Origin: Sarocladium kiliense | Lineage: Eukaryota; Ascomycota; Sordariomycetes; Hypocreales; Sarocladiaceae | Assembly (NCBI GenBank): GCA_030734395.1 | Contig: JAUZTG010000021.1 | Coordinates: forward strand, 1-64,000 | Reading direction: 5' to 3' | DNA length: 64,000 nt | In this document: positions 1-10,834 of the stretch, piece by piece | Layout: each line of letters starts with the position of its first letter | Numbering within the stretch: position 1 is the first letter of the stretch | The notes under the pieces: model-generated | What the model saw: the letters and a program-made list of their open reading frames with translations, nothing else | What the model was told of the DNA's origin: nothing | Database searches by the model: none | Program-made: the position numbers and the translations under genes

Positions 1-1374
1 CGGATAACCCATCTTTGCATGATCTGCCATGACTTGGCATACATATTGATCAATTGTAGTAGTAGGATGTGTCATCGTAAAAGCTCGGTGTGTATGTTAC
101 GCGACTGAAGGTGCAAGGTGGCAGGGTGGCAAGGTGCAGATGGCTGCAGTTGCGCAGGGGACTCATTCACGTGACTCGAGGCCGTCGAAACTTAGCGTAT
201 GCAGCAATAAACCGGCGTAACATTACAGACCTTCTCCCACCGAAAATGGAGCTCTTTCAGGGCGAGGAAACAGCGCCAAGAACCTCCGCTTGCGCGCAAT
301 GGATACGAAGTACATTTCCCCGGCACTGAATTGACAGCCTTAGAGACCACTTGTGCCAACAGGCCCACCTCGACCACCTCAACCATCGAAGGCACATCGC
401 GAAACATGACGTGTCGACGAGCGACGGTATTATTGCCCGCTGCACCGCGCCACGACCGAGCCCAACGACTACCATCAACACCTCGAAACTTCAGCATAGA
501 CAGGTAGGCTGGTACCTTTCCCACCTGGCAAGATCGCATCCCACGACACGTCGCTGTAGAGAACGGCGTCGTCTCCCGCGCGAAACAGATACCAGACACC
601 TGGCATGCTACTCTACAATCGATACACATAACAGCTGGACAACTCGTCGTCTCGAGGATTGCCCGCCTTCTACACACGACGAGGTCTGTGAGCTCCCCGC
701 GGATATCCTTACGCCTCGTAGCCCGTCCATGTTCCACTACGTATATCAAGAGGGCTGGCGAATATAGACGGGGTGATCTAGAGCAGAAGGTACAGCATTT
801 TGGCCGTGTGAACGAAGGATCGGGTTCAAAACATGCTGAATGGAAATTGGGACCCCACGACATTCTTCCAGGAGTGCAAGCCTTCTACCCTATGGTGCTA
901 TTTGCTCTACGCCACTTTCCCTAGGCACCTGAGGCAGTCCGCAATCAAATCATTTCTTCCCATTCATCACCGACAGCTACCGTCAGCAAAAAATGGCCTC
1001 GGTGTTGCTTCTTTCGTGATATCGGCTGAGGTCGATCTGCGTAGCTAAAGGTCGTGATATCTCTGTGGAAGCGTCGCTGCATTAGGGACTAATGGAAATA
1101 CCACGAATATCGCGAGTCGCTGGGCCAAAATGTGAGACATTCCAAGAAGCCCCCATTCCAGAGCACTGGAGGAAGACTAACGACGACCGCGGCTGAGACC
1201 ATATCAAGGGAGGTCTTAGGTTCGCCACACTTCTCCGGACGTGAACATAAGGGCATGATCGAGTTAGATCGACATTATCCAGGGGACAGAGGACTTCTTC
1301 AACAAATCACTATGTTCTCAATGCAGGGTTCCATAGATAGTCATTAATTGCCACAGGCCCTATCAACTTGGTCT
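1..1374. other. Gene-poor left end
   Basis: No convincing gene is seen. Long open frames exist on both strands around 190-870, but they overlap each other, are rich in Arg, Cys and Ser, start at non-ATG or poorly placed codons and match no domain I recognise. They look like chance frames in GC-rich DNA. Confidence 0.5.
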
Positions 1375-1619
1375 TCACTTATGAGCGCGTCTTATGTGAT
1401 TCAAACTCGGGCCGGTACCTAAGTTGTAAGTCTAGGTGATTTCGTTGCGTGCTAAGATTGCTCACCTGAGGAGGATGCATCTTTGCTCTCGGCGCTCGAA
1501 CTGGCGGGCCCGCTAGTTTTGGCCTTACCATCAGAGACAACTCCTGATCCGCTTTGTGGTGCTGCTGGAGGTGCTGCGGGAGCCTTTGATCCAGAGCCCG
1601 TGGCATCGCTAGACGGCAT
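1375..1619 (-). CDS. Small Ser/Ala/Gly-rich protein, spliced (65 aa)
   Basis: Predicted exons are 1619-1466 and 1418-1375. The first encodes a low-complexity Ser/Ala/Gly/Pro-rich stretch of 51 residues. It stops shortly downstream if unspliced, but a strong GTGAGC donor lies exactly where the low-complexity coding ends. The acceptor CTTAG follows a TTACAAC-like branch region, and the second exon adds a short basic tail ending near HIRRAHK. No domain, signal peptide or membrane segment is visible and I do not recognise the family. It is probably intracellular and disordered. It resembles the other tiny two-exon genes here (3822-4110, 11259-11502) only in architecture. The call depends on the intron. 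Confidence 0.4.
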
Positions 1620-1965
1620 AATGTTGATCAAGGTAAGTCGAGCAGGTAGGGAAAGAATGTAAGAAACACCACGAGAGCAGATCTCCAACGTTTTGAGTAG
1701 TCGAAAAGACGATATGTGGTGATTGTTGTTTCAAAGAAGCAGAAGAGCTCAGGAGGTGATGGCAGCTAATTACAGAACCACTCGAGTCGACGGCGGACAG
1801 GCAGAGTACTTATAGCACTGGAGGTTGATAGAAGAATCGCGACAAAGCGGACACCGAATGACCATTGGACAATGGAACGCCTTGACACGTCAGCAGCAGT
1901 TACTATGATCAATTGGCAAGATCTGGAGTACCGTGTGGAAGCTGAGAAATCAACGTCAAGCACAC

Positions 1966-3020
1966 CGGAGTGAGACATGGAGGTGATCCGGGACATGGTT
2001 GAAGTGAACGGTATGGTTGGCCGAGTTCCCCGTGAGGCTGAGGTACTTTGTACTTCACCTAATCGAGTTAAAATTGTTCTCGGTGCGTCTGAGATGCATG
2101 CTGTGGCACTATTGCAAGTGCAGCCTTGGCCCCGTGGTGCAAGACCGCGGTCAGCGATGGTCACTCACCAACAACATCGAACAGGGATGAGCATTTCAGT
2201 CTAGTCTGGCCTCAAACTTCTTTGAGGAAGCACATACGTGCTTATCTCTCCCGTCATCCAACCTCAGAAGACGCTTAGGTCTCCTCCCATGCGGCCGGGG
2301 CCCTCACGGGTTGCAACATCGGTGCGAGGTAGTCAGCGTTGTGATGAAATGTTCCAGGCTCACCTCTTTCGCAGCGAACTCATCTCAACATGTCTCCTAT
2401 CAACCGGATCATAATGGGTAGCTGTTACACCAAATCCTGTCCTGCCCACCTAGTTGCGAGCTTGGAAGAAAGATTGGTCCAGTTCAAGAGATCGTTGTGT
2501 ACCGTCAGCTACAGTGACGATCACAAATTGTCAAGAACCAGAGTGCTGAGACGTCGCTGTCATGCATACCAGAGAAAGACATGGGGTTGATCAGGGATAC
2601 GGTTCAAGTTAACGGTATGGTTGGCCGAGTTCCTCGTGAAGCTGAGGTACATCGCAATTCAGGGTGATAGTTTTGCTTGCATCGCGTACATGTGCATCGT
2701 ATCACGCGATGCATGTCATGGCTGTACAGCCACTGTAGCCTTGGCCTCTGATGCCAGGCCACGACCGGCAGTGCTAGTCCCCAACATCGAACTGGGATGA
2801 ACTTCCCAATTGAGACAGAAAAGCATGTTGGTCGCGAGTGATTGAGCTGGTCTCCATCGCGAGAAGCCACACACATGACTTCTCGTCAGTCATGCCCCAG
2901 GAGACGCTTAGGTCTCCTCTTATGCGGCCAGTGCCTTCAGGGGTTGCAATATGCCTGCAAGGGGGGGAAGGTAGCGATCATGTTGCAGGCTCAGCTTATC
3001 GCAGGTGAGCTGACTTAAAC
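1966..3020. repeat. Diverged tandem duplication, unit about 620 bp
   Basis: Two copies, about 1966-2390 and 2575-3020, share several blocks in the same order. One block contains the 20-mer GGTATGGTTGGCCGAGTTCC with GTGA(A/G)GCTGAGGTAC after it. Further on come a block containing CAGCC..TAGCCTTGG, an ACATCGAAC(A/T)GGGATGA block, and a block containing GACGCTTAGGTCTCCTC. Many differences in the well-aligned blocks are transitions. No intact reading frame spans either copy, so this looks like a decayed duplication. Confidence 0.6.
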
Positions 3021-3380
3021 ATATCTGCCATGATTCTGATGGTGCTTCTATGATGGAAAAGCAAAGTGACAACGTCGGCGCCCTTTCAACATTCACCTTC
3101 TAATAGCCTATAATTTCGGCCTTGCCTGGTCTTAAGGCCGCGCAGATCGTCTCTCGAACGAAGATAGACCATGTCAGCCGACTCGGGGCGCGAGGCTGTT
3201 TTGTCCGGCTGAGTGTTATGCTGTATACGTGATGTGACCGGTGTCATCAGCTCTCCAGTCCCCGAGACCCTGAAGTTGAGGTACGCCACTGTTTCCTGTG
3301 AATCACCATGACCGGCCCCAGCTCCTGGTAATGTATAGAGAATGGGAGAAAACTGCAATGTGATGTGATGTGATGTAAAT

Positions 3381-3555
3381 GAAATGAAATGAAATGAAAT
3401 GAAATGAAATGAAATGAAATGAAATGAAATGAAATGAAATGAAATGAAATGAAATGAAATGAAATGAAATGAAATGAAATGAAATGAAATGAAATGAAAT
3501 GAAATGAGTTGAATTGAAATGAAATGAAATGAGTTGAATTGAAATGAAATGAAAT
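3381..3555. repeat. GAAAT pentanucleotide microsatellite
   Basis: Twenty-five perfect GAAAT units run from 3381 to 3505. They are followed by an interrupted part with GAGTT and GAATT variants repeated in the same order, so a short internal duplication of the array has occurred. Frames through it give artefactual Phe/His/Ser/Ile repeats on the minus strand, which I do not treat as a gene. A shorter related purine-rich tract (GGAATGAAAT and variants) occurs at about 4955-5010. Confidence 0.95.
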
Positions 3556-3821
3556 GAAGTGAAGTGTAATGCGATTGATGTGGCCCAATGATGACGTGGT
3601 GGAAATGTGGGAATCTGTAATTCGCGCACAGGGGACTGCACGTGACAACTGATCGATTTTCGGTTGCCTGATCCCAGCCCAACATCGTCACACTACATCC
3701 GATGAGGGGTTGCACACGGCTACGTTCATAATGGGATCTGGTCCTTTCGAAGACTTCTCTGTCCTCAAGAGTCGCGACCCCCCATTTCAGACTGCATGCG
3801 TGCCAGGTCTAACCGAACACT

Positions 3822-4110
3822 ATGTCTCAATCCGAAGAAGTACGTATCCGAGAGAATATGGCAACCAGAATCCTACTAACACTGACAGGGGGCGAAGGCA
3901 CTTCGTGGTATGGAAGAGGATATCACCTCTAAATTATTTCCCGCGGACGACAAAGACCGAACGATCTCACTTGTTCAAGCATCTTATTTGCGCATATTTG
4001 ACAAAAACTCCGACTTCGACGAGCACAATATTAAAACTTCCAAATCGTACGCCGTTCCGAAGGGCAAAGAAGTCACGGTCATAAGTGGCAAGAGCGTCAA
4101 GTTTAGTTGA
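3822..4110 (+). CDS. Small acidic/basic protein, spliced (79 aa)
   Basis: Exons are 3822-3839 and 3889-4110, joined by a 49-nt phase-0 intron with donor GTACGT and acceptor GACAG. The first exon encodes MSQSEE and the second a charged 73-residue segment ending GKSVKFS. The composition (alternating Lys/Asp/Glu, ordinary hydrophobic content) is protein-like rather than low complexity. No signal peptide, membrane helix, Cys pattern or known domain is seen. The 3' end overlaps the convergent minus-strand gene ending at 4103 by 8 bp. Function unknown. Confidence 0.5.
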
Positions 4111-4905
4111 TCTTCCACTCTGACATCTCAAGAGCTTCCCTGATCGTAAGGAGCATCCTTGATCCAGCCGTTATGATGATGCTGCCATCCTCTTCCCTCG
4201 GCCGCAAAAATATGGTCACACAGTTGGTCTTGGTTTCTCCATCCGCTATCTCCTGGTTAAATTTGCGACTGGCAGTCAGTGCGTCCACGATGCATCCAGA
4301 CACCAGCGGTATCTTCTCCATCGGCACCAGAGAAAAGGCAAACTCGACCTTCGCTGAACGTTGTCAGAACAGCAGTCGTTGGGGGGGGGATCCGTCTTAC
4401 GTCGAATAACTGCCTCGTCTTTTCATCCTGTTAGCTCAATTTTTTAATGTCATCAAACAGAGCCTGACCTGGATTTAACGCCATCAAGAGACGTTGATAG
4501 CGACTATTGCTTGCAATTCCAGGAGCTTCGGAAAGCGCATGTAGAGCATCACTGGTTGACTTGTTGAGCGTGAAGTGGTACGGTTGGTACTGTCCCAGCT
4601 TGCGTAAAAGATCCACGACCGCCTCAAATTTCGTCTGTGCACTTTCAGAACCATTGACTGACAGCAAAACCGCGAGGAAAAGGTGGTCGTCCATGTCTTG
4701 GATTTGCTCGTAAATTCGCCTGCTGCGGAGGTGGCGCCATTTCGTAGTGTTGCTTCCGCCGCCACCCTTAGACGGGAACGTTCCCCAAAGAAAGGTGATA
4801 CGGTCCTTGAGCACCTCAAGGTCTCTGAGGCTGAGTTCCTCGCCTAATTGACGGGATTTCGACTCCACTTTTCTCAACACCTGGGTTGTGTAGCTGTCGC
4901 TGACC
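4103..4905 (-). pseudogene. Unknown protein gene with in-frame TAA codon
   Basis: The ATG at 4905 opens about 158 codons of ordinary-looking protein (MVSDSYTTQV...). A TAA stops it, but the same frame continues directly with QDEKTRQLFD up to a GTAAGA donor. After an intron with a CTGAC branch the frame reopens at about 4350 and runs to the stop at 4103 (...EALEMSEWKIN). A single CAA-to-TAA change would explain the interruption, which suits a C-to-T (RIP-like) lesion. The acceptor of the last intron is ambiguous: only the second AG (GCGAAG) keeps frame. The N-terminal part is helical and charged with a Gly4 loop; no family recognised. Either a recent pseudogene or a truncated 158-residue protein. 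Confidence 0.5.
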
Positions 4906-5558
4906 ATTGTGCCTGGTGGCTGTGTGGAGGAAGGCGGGGTATGTAGTTGTGAAGGGAATTGAAATGAAATGGAATGAAATGGAATGAAGTGGAATGAAAA
5001 GGAAAAGGAGGAAGGACGGGGATTATGATGACCCATAAAGGATGACAAAGGACTACAGATTGGAAGGGGCCCAATAGGTGGACGGGCCCGTACACGCACG
5101 GGTCCCCCATTCGTCAGCATAACCCTAACCCTGTCACACCGTGGGCGCCACTTGGCCAATCACTCGCCTGCTGATCAAGAGCCATCACCACGGCCAAGCG
5201 CTGAGCCCCCAAGTGCATCTAGCTACTTTTAGTATTTGGGCCAACTGTACAAAGGCCAGCTAGAGCAGACATATGTCGCACCCGAAATTTGCCTTAGAGG
5301 TTCGCCCCTATCGTGAGCCAAGCTGAGCTGCCCTGAGCCGGAGCTGAGCATCGCCGCTCTATCCTGAGCCGAACCTGAGCCCCCTGTTCACCTGACATCG
5401 GACATGCCGGCCCCACCACACCAGGCCCCAGCGCTCCAGGTTGGCCAAAATCAGCCCGGGGAAGAAATCGTCCCCCCCCTGATGTTGTCGCAATACTTAA
5501 AGCAAATGGCCTTGGCCTACGGGGAGCTATTTGGCACGCATTGGGCCTGACGTTTACG
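4906..5558. other. Intergenic with purine-rich tract and telomere-like motif
   Basis: This is the divergent promoter interval between the minus-strand gene starting at 4905 and the LPMO-like gene at 5559. It holds the GGAATGAAAT tract (about 4955-5010) and a short AACCCTAACCCTG telobox-like motif near 5115. Just after it a run of CTGAGC-containing short repeats lies between about 5320 and 5385. No gene seen. Confidence 0.5.
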
Positions 5559-6371
5559 ATGCTACAGTACCTGACTATCTTCGGGCTCCTAACTACACCG
5601 GCTCTCACCCATTCCTGGGCCGAGCGATTAATGCGGGTTGAATTGACAGGCACTATGACCGGCACAGGAGGCTACATACGCGGAGCCGTGTCTCGACTTG
5701 ACCCAGCCTTCAATGACGAGCAGATGCAAAATCGCATTCTTACTGATGACAAAATATACGATGATCATATTTGCAAGTTAACACAGAGAACTGCAAATTA
5801 CTCTAGCCTTTTTCCTCGGCTGTCAGCCTTCCCAGGAGATATTATAGCGCTCCAATATCAGGAGAACGGACACGTGACCATACCCAATACAGTTCTCAAA
5901 CCAAGCAGTGGTCAAGTATACATCTACGGAACATCTGAACCTATGGAAAACGATAAGCTCTCTGAGATTCATAAGGTTTGGGATAAAGAAGGGACCGGCG
6001 GGGATCAACGAGGGAAGCTTCTTGCAGTCCGTCCTTTCGATGATGGCAGGTGTTACCAAATAAACCAAGGAAGTATCTCAGCAGAGCGTCAGATGGCCTA
6101 CAAGAAGATACCACAGGATCCACAAGGAGCTGACCTCTGGTGTCAGAACAATATTCGCTTGCCTGTAGATGCTGAAGGTGACTATACTCTGTACTGGGTT
6201 TGGGACTGGCCAAGTAGACCGTCATGCGAATTTCCAAAGGGCAAGGCGGAGATATACACAAGTTGTGCCAATATTCGTCTCCTTAAAGGGAGGAAGGAAG
6301 GCAGAGTGTCCTATGTAACTGGTCAAGACTTGAACTCTGCCGCAATCCAGGAACAGATGGAAGATCTATAG
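5559..6371 (+). CDS. Secreted LPMO-like (HSW-type) protein
   Basis: Single exon, 270 residues. The ATG at 5559 gives a clean signal peptide (MLQYLTIFGLLTTPALT) whose predicted cleavage exposes His18 followed by SWAERL. An N-terminal histidine created by signal cleavage is the hallmark of the copper histidine brace in lytic polysaccharide monooxygenases. A later NGHVT (second histidine) and a YTLYWVWDWP segment resemble the second brace histidine and axial Tyr/aromatic region of LPMO-like folds. Cysteines suited to disulphides are present. It most resembles fungal HSW-starting secreted proteins of uncharacterised domain type (DUF7492-like, from memory). Likely extracellular; substrate unknown. 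True LPMO activity is inference. Confidence 0.7.
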   Translation: MLQYLTIFGLLTTPALTHSWAERLMRVELTGTMTGTGGYIRGAVSRLDPAFNDEQMQNRILTDDKIYDDHICKLTQRTANYSSLFPRLSAFPGDIIALQYQENGHVTIPNTVLKPSSGQVYIYGTSEPMENDKLSEIHKVWDKEGTGGDQRGKLLAVRPFDDGRCYQINQGSISAERQMAYKKIPQDPQGADLWCQNNIRLPVDAEGDYTLYWVWDWPSRPSCEFPKGKAEIYTSCANIRLLKGRKEGRVSYVTGQDLNSAAIQEQMEDL

Positions 6372-6486
6372 AAGTAATCAGGCGTACGGGATTGAACACT
6401 TAGGTAGAAAAAGGAAGATACCGTATAATGATGATCTATTTGAACTGATTCTGCAGGCGCCGTAGCTGCATTTGTAATACCCTCGC

Positions 6487-7906
6487 TTAATTCGCTCCAG
6501 TCAACAGCAACTGGAGCCCTGGATCGTCCTGGTAGCGCTGCAATGCAGCAACCTTCCATTCATCCCATTCCAAACCCTCATCCACTCCTGCAGCATCTCG
6601 AAGTCCTCGGAAAAGGCCTAAGAATCCGTCCCAGTCCGCGAGATCATATCCGCAGCAGAAAGCAAACCTATGCTGCAATCGGCCGTTCCAAACAAAACGG
6701 GCCAAATCTGGACGACCTTTTTTCTCAAGTTGGTGTGCAAAAGAAACCTCGTCATCGCCAAGGTCGTTCCTACCATCGTAAAAGTCTGCAACAGGTAAAA
6801 AGCCAATGGGAGAGTTAAAGGCATGTGCAGGTGACGCAGTGTGAGCCCACTCCCAATCGATAATTCCTGTAATGTTGAAATGCTCATCCACTAGAATATG
6901 ATCTCCCTTATCGTCTGCGTGCTTCAGATAGAATTTCTTGTCATCATGGACTGCAGGTAACACATGTGGCACCAGGTCAATGAGATATCGGTGGATTAGA
7001 TAGGCATCCACTCCTTGTTGCGAGTACATCTCCCGTCGAACAATTAAATCCAAGATGAGTTGGATTGAGGATATGTGATATTCTTCCAAAGAAGAGAACG
7101 GCCCATTGGTGCGCATTTCGGATTGCACCAAATCAGTAAGTGATTCTCGAGCAAATGCGCCAACATGGGACCCGCCAGGGCTATCGAGAGAGCCGAGGAC
7201 GTCAAAAGGATATCTGTGAAGCTCCACGAACGTATCCGCTAGTTGATTCATAACCTTTTCTTTCTGTTGCTGAGTTGCAAGGGACCATCTCAAAGATTTG
7301 CCGGGTAGCTTCTCCATCAAAATGAAACCAACTCCCACAAGGTTGTCGGGATGCTCAAGAGCAAAATCGTAAACTTGTGGAGTGGGAACACCAGTCTGCT
7401 CCAGAAACATGAGAGTTGCGACCTCACTCCGGATGATATAATCTCGCAAAGCTGTCGGAGGAGATGTAGCATTGAACCTGCGGATACGGGCTATCCACGT
7501 GATTCCGTCTTCAAAACGAACCTCAATATGATAGTTCATCCCTCCCATCACAGAGCTTCGTGTTGGTCTGTCATAATGGAGCGGAGGGATAGAGCAGGGT
7601 ATTCCTTGACGTAAATCACTTGCTCGTGCCTCAAGGGCGCGTGTATCGATTATCTCGATCAGCTTCGTGAGCTCACGCCTTTCAGCATCCCGGGCTGCAG
7701 GGTCGTAAGCGTCCGCGTCCTGACAATTTAGAGTTAGCAAGTAATTGTATTGAGGAAGGAAGCAAACTAACCTCCCACCGCGGGCAACCGTGAAACTGAG
7801 GTTGGAGGTGGTTGGAGCATAAATGGCGGTTACAGAGGGCACAGTCACCGAGGGTGCGGACTGCGGGCCTGTGGCAGCATTCAAAATCACACATCCACAA
7901 TGGCAT
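6487..7906 (-). CDS. APH-type phosphotransferase with N-terminal Cys motif
   Basis: Exons 7906-7772 and 7719-6487; the 52-nt phase-0 intron has donor GTTAGT, a GCTAAC branch and acceptor GTCAG. Product 455 residues. Exon 1 is a 45-residue Cys/His-rich segment (CDFECCHRPAV, CALCNRHLC, HGCPRW) that looks like a small zinc-binding module. Exon 2 is an aminoglycoside phosphotransferase/choline kinase-like fold. It has a nucleotide-binding N-lobe (about residues 105-190), the catalytic-loop equivalent HADDKGDHILVD, and the metal-binding segment GIIDWEWA. Fungal APH-family proteins are numerous and their substrates are mostly unknown; antibiotic resistance should not be assumed. Cytosolic, intact. 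Confidence 0.85.
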
Positions 7907-8531
7907 TGTCGAAATCCTTCGTAGAGTGGTAGGAATCAGGGAAGGACCTCTGCCAATGTCGGATAGATACCTAGACGTCCACCTTATGGGACTTTGAGCC
8001 GAATGAGTGCTCTGCCTTGTACTGTGAAGTTTGTGAATCAAGCGGGGAAGGACACGGTAATCATGCAGGCAGCAGCACTAGGGCTGCTGCCTGCCCAGGC
8101 CCGTTTCACTTAGCGCCGAACGGCCTGGCTGGAGCCAATTGAGCAGAGGGGTTGGTGGGTTGGCGATACATGCTGCCTAGAACATGTGTCAGCCACTTCC
8201 GTTTTCGTCAAAACCCTCTGTTGACTGGCAATGAAAAGTTGCTCACTTGTTGCTTGAACCAACTCCCGCCCTCAACTCCCATTTGTCGTCAGCCAAACAT
8301 TTTTTTTTTGCTGCCCCAGTCAACGACGCGAGGGTACATCATTCTATAAACCCTTGATTTCATTAAGTATAAAGTGGTAGGTTGTTACGCGTTATTTCCC
8401 CCCAGTGTTCCTCATTGACGACATAAACTCCCCAAACACCAATTGCGAATTTTGACCTGCAACACATTCATCTTCTACGGTCATATCAATTTTCTTTTTG
8501 GAGTTCACAACAGCCTAACGCTTTGCATCAG
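7907..8531. other. Intergenic, promoter side of APH gene
   Basis: No gene seen. The interval contains an oligo-T run near 8300 and an AT-rich stretch with a CATTCTATAAA-type TATA motif near 8340, suggesting promoter sequence for the small plus-strand ORF that follows. Confidence 0.4.
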
Positions 8532-8798
8532 CATGCCTTCCCCAGCTATCAGGTGTGTGAAGGACGGATGCAATTCTTGGGCAGAGAGTGGCTCTCGGTA
8601 CTGCTCTGCACGTATGTTCTACCCTACCTTATATACTTGCTGTGGAATAGGTAAACACTTACATAGCTGGATAATAGACAAGTAAATGTAGAACAGCAAT
8701 GGATGGAACCTTGCTCTAGAGTTCTGTCGCAACCGAAGGAGTGGAGGATAAACGAGGATTACAGCAAGGCTCACGTTGGCTGGTTGGAGAACTAGGGA
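8532..8798 (+). CDS. Possible small Cys-containing protein
   Basis: The ATG at 8532 opens MPSPAIRCVKDGCNSW and ends its first exon at GSRYCSA with a GTATGT donor at 8611. The spacing of cysteines resembles the short zinc-binding N-termini seen on several fungal proteins, including the neighbouring phosphotransferase. If the acceptor is the TGTAG before 8688, the frame continues QQQWMEPCSRVLS...AHVGWLEN and stops at about 8798; an earlier acceptor would give only HK then stop. Downstream sequence carries several in-frame stops. Could be a small gene or a remnant of a longer one. Low confidence. Confidence 0.25.
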
Positions 8799-9067
8799 TG
8801 ATAGAAGGTTGAAAGAGCTGCCTAGGCAACGCTCGCGCTCAATGGCGAGCCTGCCAGAAATGTAAAGCCAAAAACCTTCAATCTGACGCAAATTTAAATC
8901 TTGTGATGATTATAACCATAACTCGACTTCGTCGTTTCCATAAGCACGCACTTAGAGTGACGCTCAGTTAAGGATAAAAGATAAGCATCATCCTACTTAA
9001 GCAGCCAGTTGGATCCTATACTGTGATGAACGCCTGACTATGAAAGGACGATTGAATTCAAAAACTG

Positions 9068-9116
9068 TTACAAGCGGACGCGGCACTCAAACAACGACGA
9101 TAGTGACAGGACATAT
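9068..9116. repeat. 45-bp dispersed block, copy 1
   Basis: The block with core ACGACGATAGTGACAGGACA recurs at 18402-18446 with few differences, in the same orientation. The bases before the core also match (GCGGACGCGGCACTCAAACA versus GCGAACGCGGTACTCCAATA). No terminal repeats or target-site duplications are obvious at either place. Confidence 0.65.
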
Positions 9117-9128
9117 AGGGAAAACCAG

Positions 9129-9449
9129 ATGTGGACGCAAACAAAGCTTGTCACGCACCGCATGAACATCTCTCTCTTCCGAAACATCGACTACCTTCGC
9201 CATGCATATCAGCTGGGCTCTCTTGAACAGCTTGACGTTCCTGATGATCGGCGACTCCTGGATCGATCTGCAACAGAACCTCTTCACCATCTTCAACTTC
9301 ATCTTCGTCGCGCCGGGTGTCATTGCACAGCTACAGCCGCTGTCCATCGACCGTCGCGACATCTTCGAGGCGCGAGAGAAGAAGAGCAAGATGTGCCACT
9401 GGGCCCCTTTCGTCACGGGTCTCATTGTCTCGGAATTCCCATCAATCAC
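9129..9449 (+). pseudogene. Relic of PDR-type ABC transporter
   Basis: Two overlapping frames encode consecutive parts of the second membrane domain of a pleiotropic-drug-resistance ABC transporter. The first carries KLVTHRMNISLFRNIDYL; the second, from about 9202, carries LFTIFNFIFVAPGVIAQLQP, then a RRDIFEAREKKSK segment and FVTGLIVSEFP. These match the conserved C-terminal half of fungal Pdr5/Cdr1-like pumps. Neither nucleotide-binding domains nor the rest of the membrane domain are nearby, and a frame change occurs at about 9200. It is a short non-functional fragment bordered on the left by the dispersed 45-bp block. Confidence 0.75.
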
Positions 9450-9758
9450 GCAAACAGCAAGTCCTTCGCCGTGGAAGCATGTGCGACAGGAGCGAAAGAC
9501 GCGTGACGATGCTCGCGACGCGGTTTCTAAAGGTGGGGATCAATGGGAAATCTTGAGAGCAAGTGCATACGCATGTGCCCCCAAATCTTGGCTCACGACA
9601 AACGCCAAGACCTACAGATAGTGCAGAAACGTCGGCACCTGTGCAGCAGAGCCACTTCTGGACATTTGACCTCTCCTTCCACACTTTCACTTCCGTTTCC
9701 TGCCGTCTGTTGGAGACCCGCAGTTCGTCCAAACTCGCGGTTGAGTATTGCTTTAGAA

Positions 9759-10834
9759 CTAGCCTACTATAAATGGGAACTCAGCCGACCCATCCTGCTT
9801 CCTCTCTCCACCCACGTTCTCCGTGCGCATTCTTTTCTTGCGTCCTCTTCCGCGATGCCTCCTTCCTCTGCCTCGGTTCCCACATGCTTCTTCGATACGC
9901 GACCGAACTAAAACCCGCTTCATCAGACGCGTCTCCAAGTCCTTAACCCAGGTATCGCACGCCCCCTCGATGCCGTAGTCAACCATGCGAGCCCATGAAG
10001 GAGAGGGCTTTGATAAGTTCGTGTAGACCACTGTTCCATTTGCCTTCTGAGCTACACGTGCGAACGTGCAGGCTAACTTCCTCGGACCAGAGACACGCAG
10101 ACTCGTGCCAAGCACGAGAAGCATGTCCGGACTGGCCGTCAAGTCGCTTTCGATAATCTCCGCAATTGCTTCTCCATTGCTATGATCAGCACCCAGTAGT
10201 GCGATGTCTGGCACGAGATACCCTATTGAGGTCGGCCGTAGGCATTTATTTATCCTTTCCTGGCGTGAGAGGCGACATTGGGGACAAGGGAGGTCACCTT
10301 CGCTTTGTATCCGCGCCAAATGGTCATCCCAGTCGAACGCTGTGCGGCAAATCTGGCACCGCAAGTGACGCAAAGAGCCGTGAAGCGGGACACAGTCAGC
10401 ATTAGGGTCGATGTCCGTGTGTAAGCCCACTTTGACTTCAAGCATATCGATGTTCTGGGTGTAACATCGGAGCAGCTGGCCCTTATCTCGTAAGGTACGA
10501 ATGAATCGATGCGTCGCCGTCGGTTCTGCTTGAATTGCTCGCTGACGAAGCTCCAGGGCGGCCGATAGTAGCCTGGCTCTTTTCTCAGGATACCTCAGAG
10601 CATCACTAGAGAAGATTTCACCCTTTCCATAGAGTCCAGTACATGATCGAAAGTCCTATACTTGTTAAAACGGATGATCAATGCTGAATATTTTCAACGT
10701 ACCGGGATATTCGCTGCTGTACTAACACCAGCGCCTATGATCACCACCACCTTCTTGGCTAAACTGAGAGCAGAAGCGATGCTTTGCAAGCCACGGTCGG
10801 AGTCTGAATCAACCTGGAGCAACTGCGGACTCAT
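9759..10834 (-). CDS. Sirtuin, Hst3/Hst4-like NAD-dependent deacetylase
   Basis: Exons 10834-10703 and 10655-9759; 47-nt phase-0 intron (GTACGT...TATAG); product 342 residues. Rossmann motif GAGVSTAANIPDFR spans the splice site, so the join is well supported. Further sirtuin hallmarks: TQNIDMLE (about 110-117), catalytic His136 in CVPLHGS, zinc ligands C144-x2-C147 and C168-x2-C171, GTSLRVSGPRKLA, and VVYTNLS. The GTSLRVSGPRKLA segment is typical of the Hst3/Hst4 branch, which deacetylates H3 K56. GAGVSTAAN departs from the usual GAGISTSAG. The C-terminus is very basic (GRGRRHRGRGRKKR), consistent with nuclear location. Appears intact; substrate is inference. Confidence 0.88.

Noticed and set aside
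192..863. 223-codon minus-strand ORF near the left end
   Set aside because: Arg/Cys/Ser-rich, overlaps open frames on the other strand, no domain; typical chance ORF in GC-rich DNA.
3086..3715. Minus-strand ORFs with long Phe-His-Phe-Ile-Ser repeats
   Set aside because: Translation of the GAAAT microsatellite in all three frames; pentamers give the same peptide repeat, so not evidence of a gene.
5100..5125. AACCCTAACCCTG as a chromosome end or interstitial telomere
   Set aside because: Only about two units, in a promoter; better read as a telobox-like motif. A similar single motif occurs near 43185.
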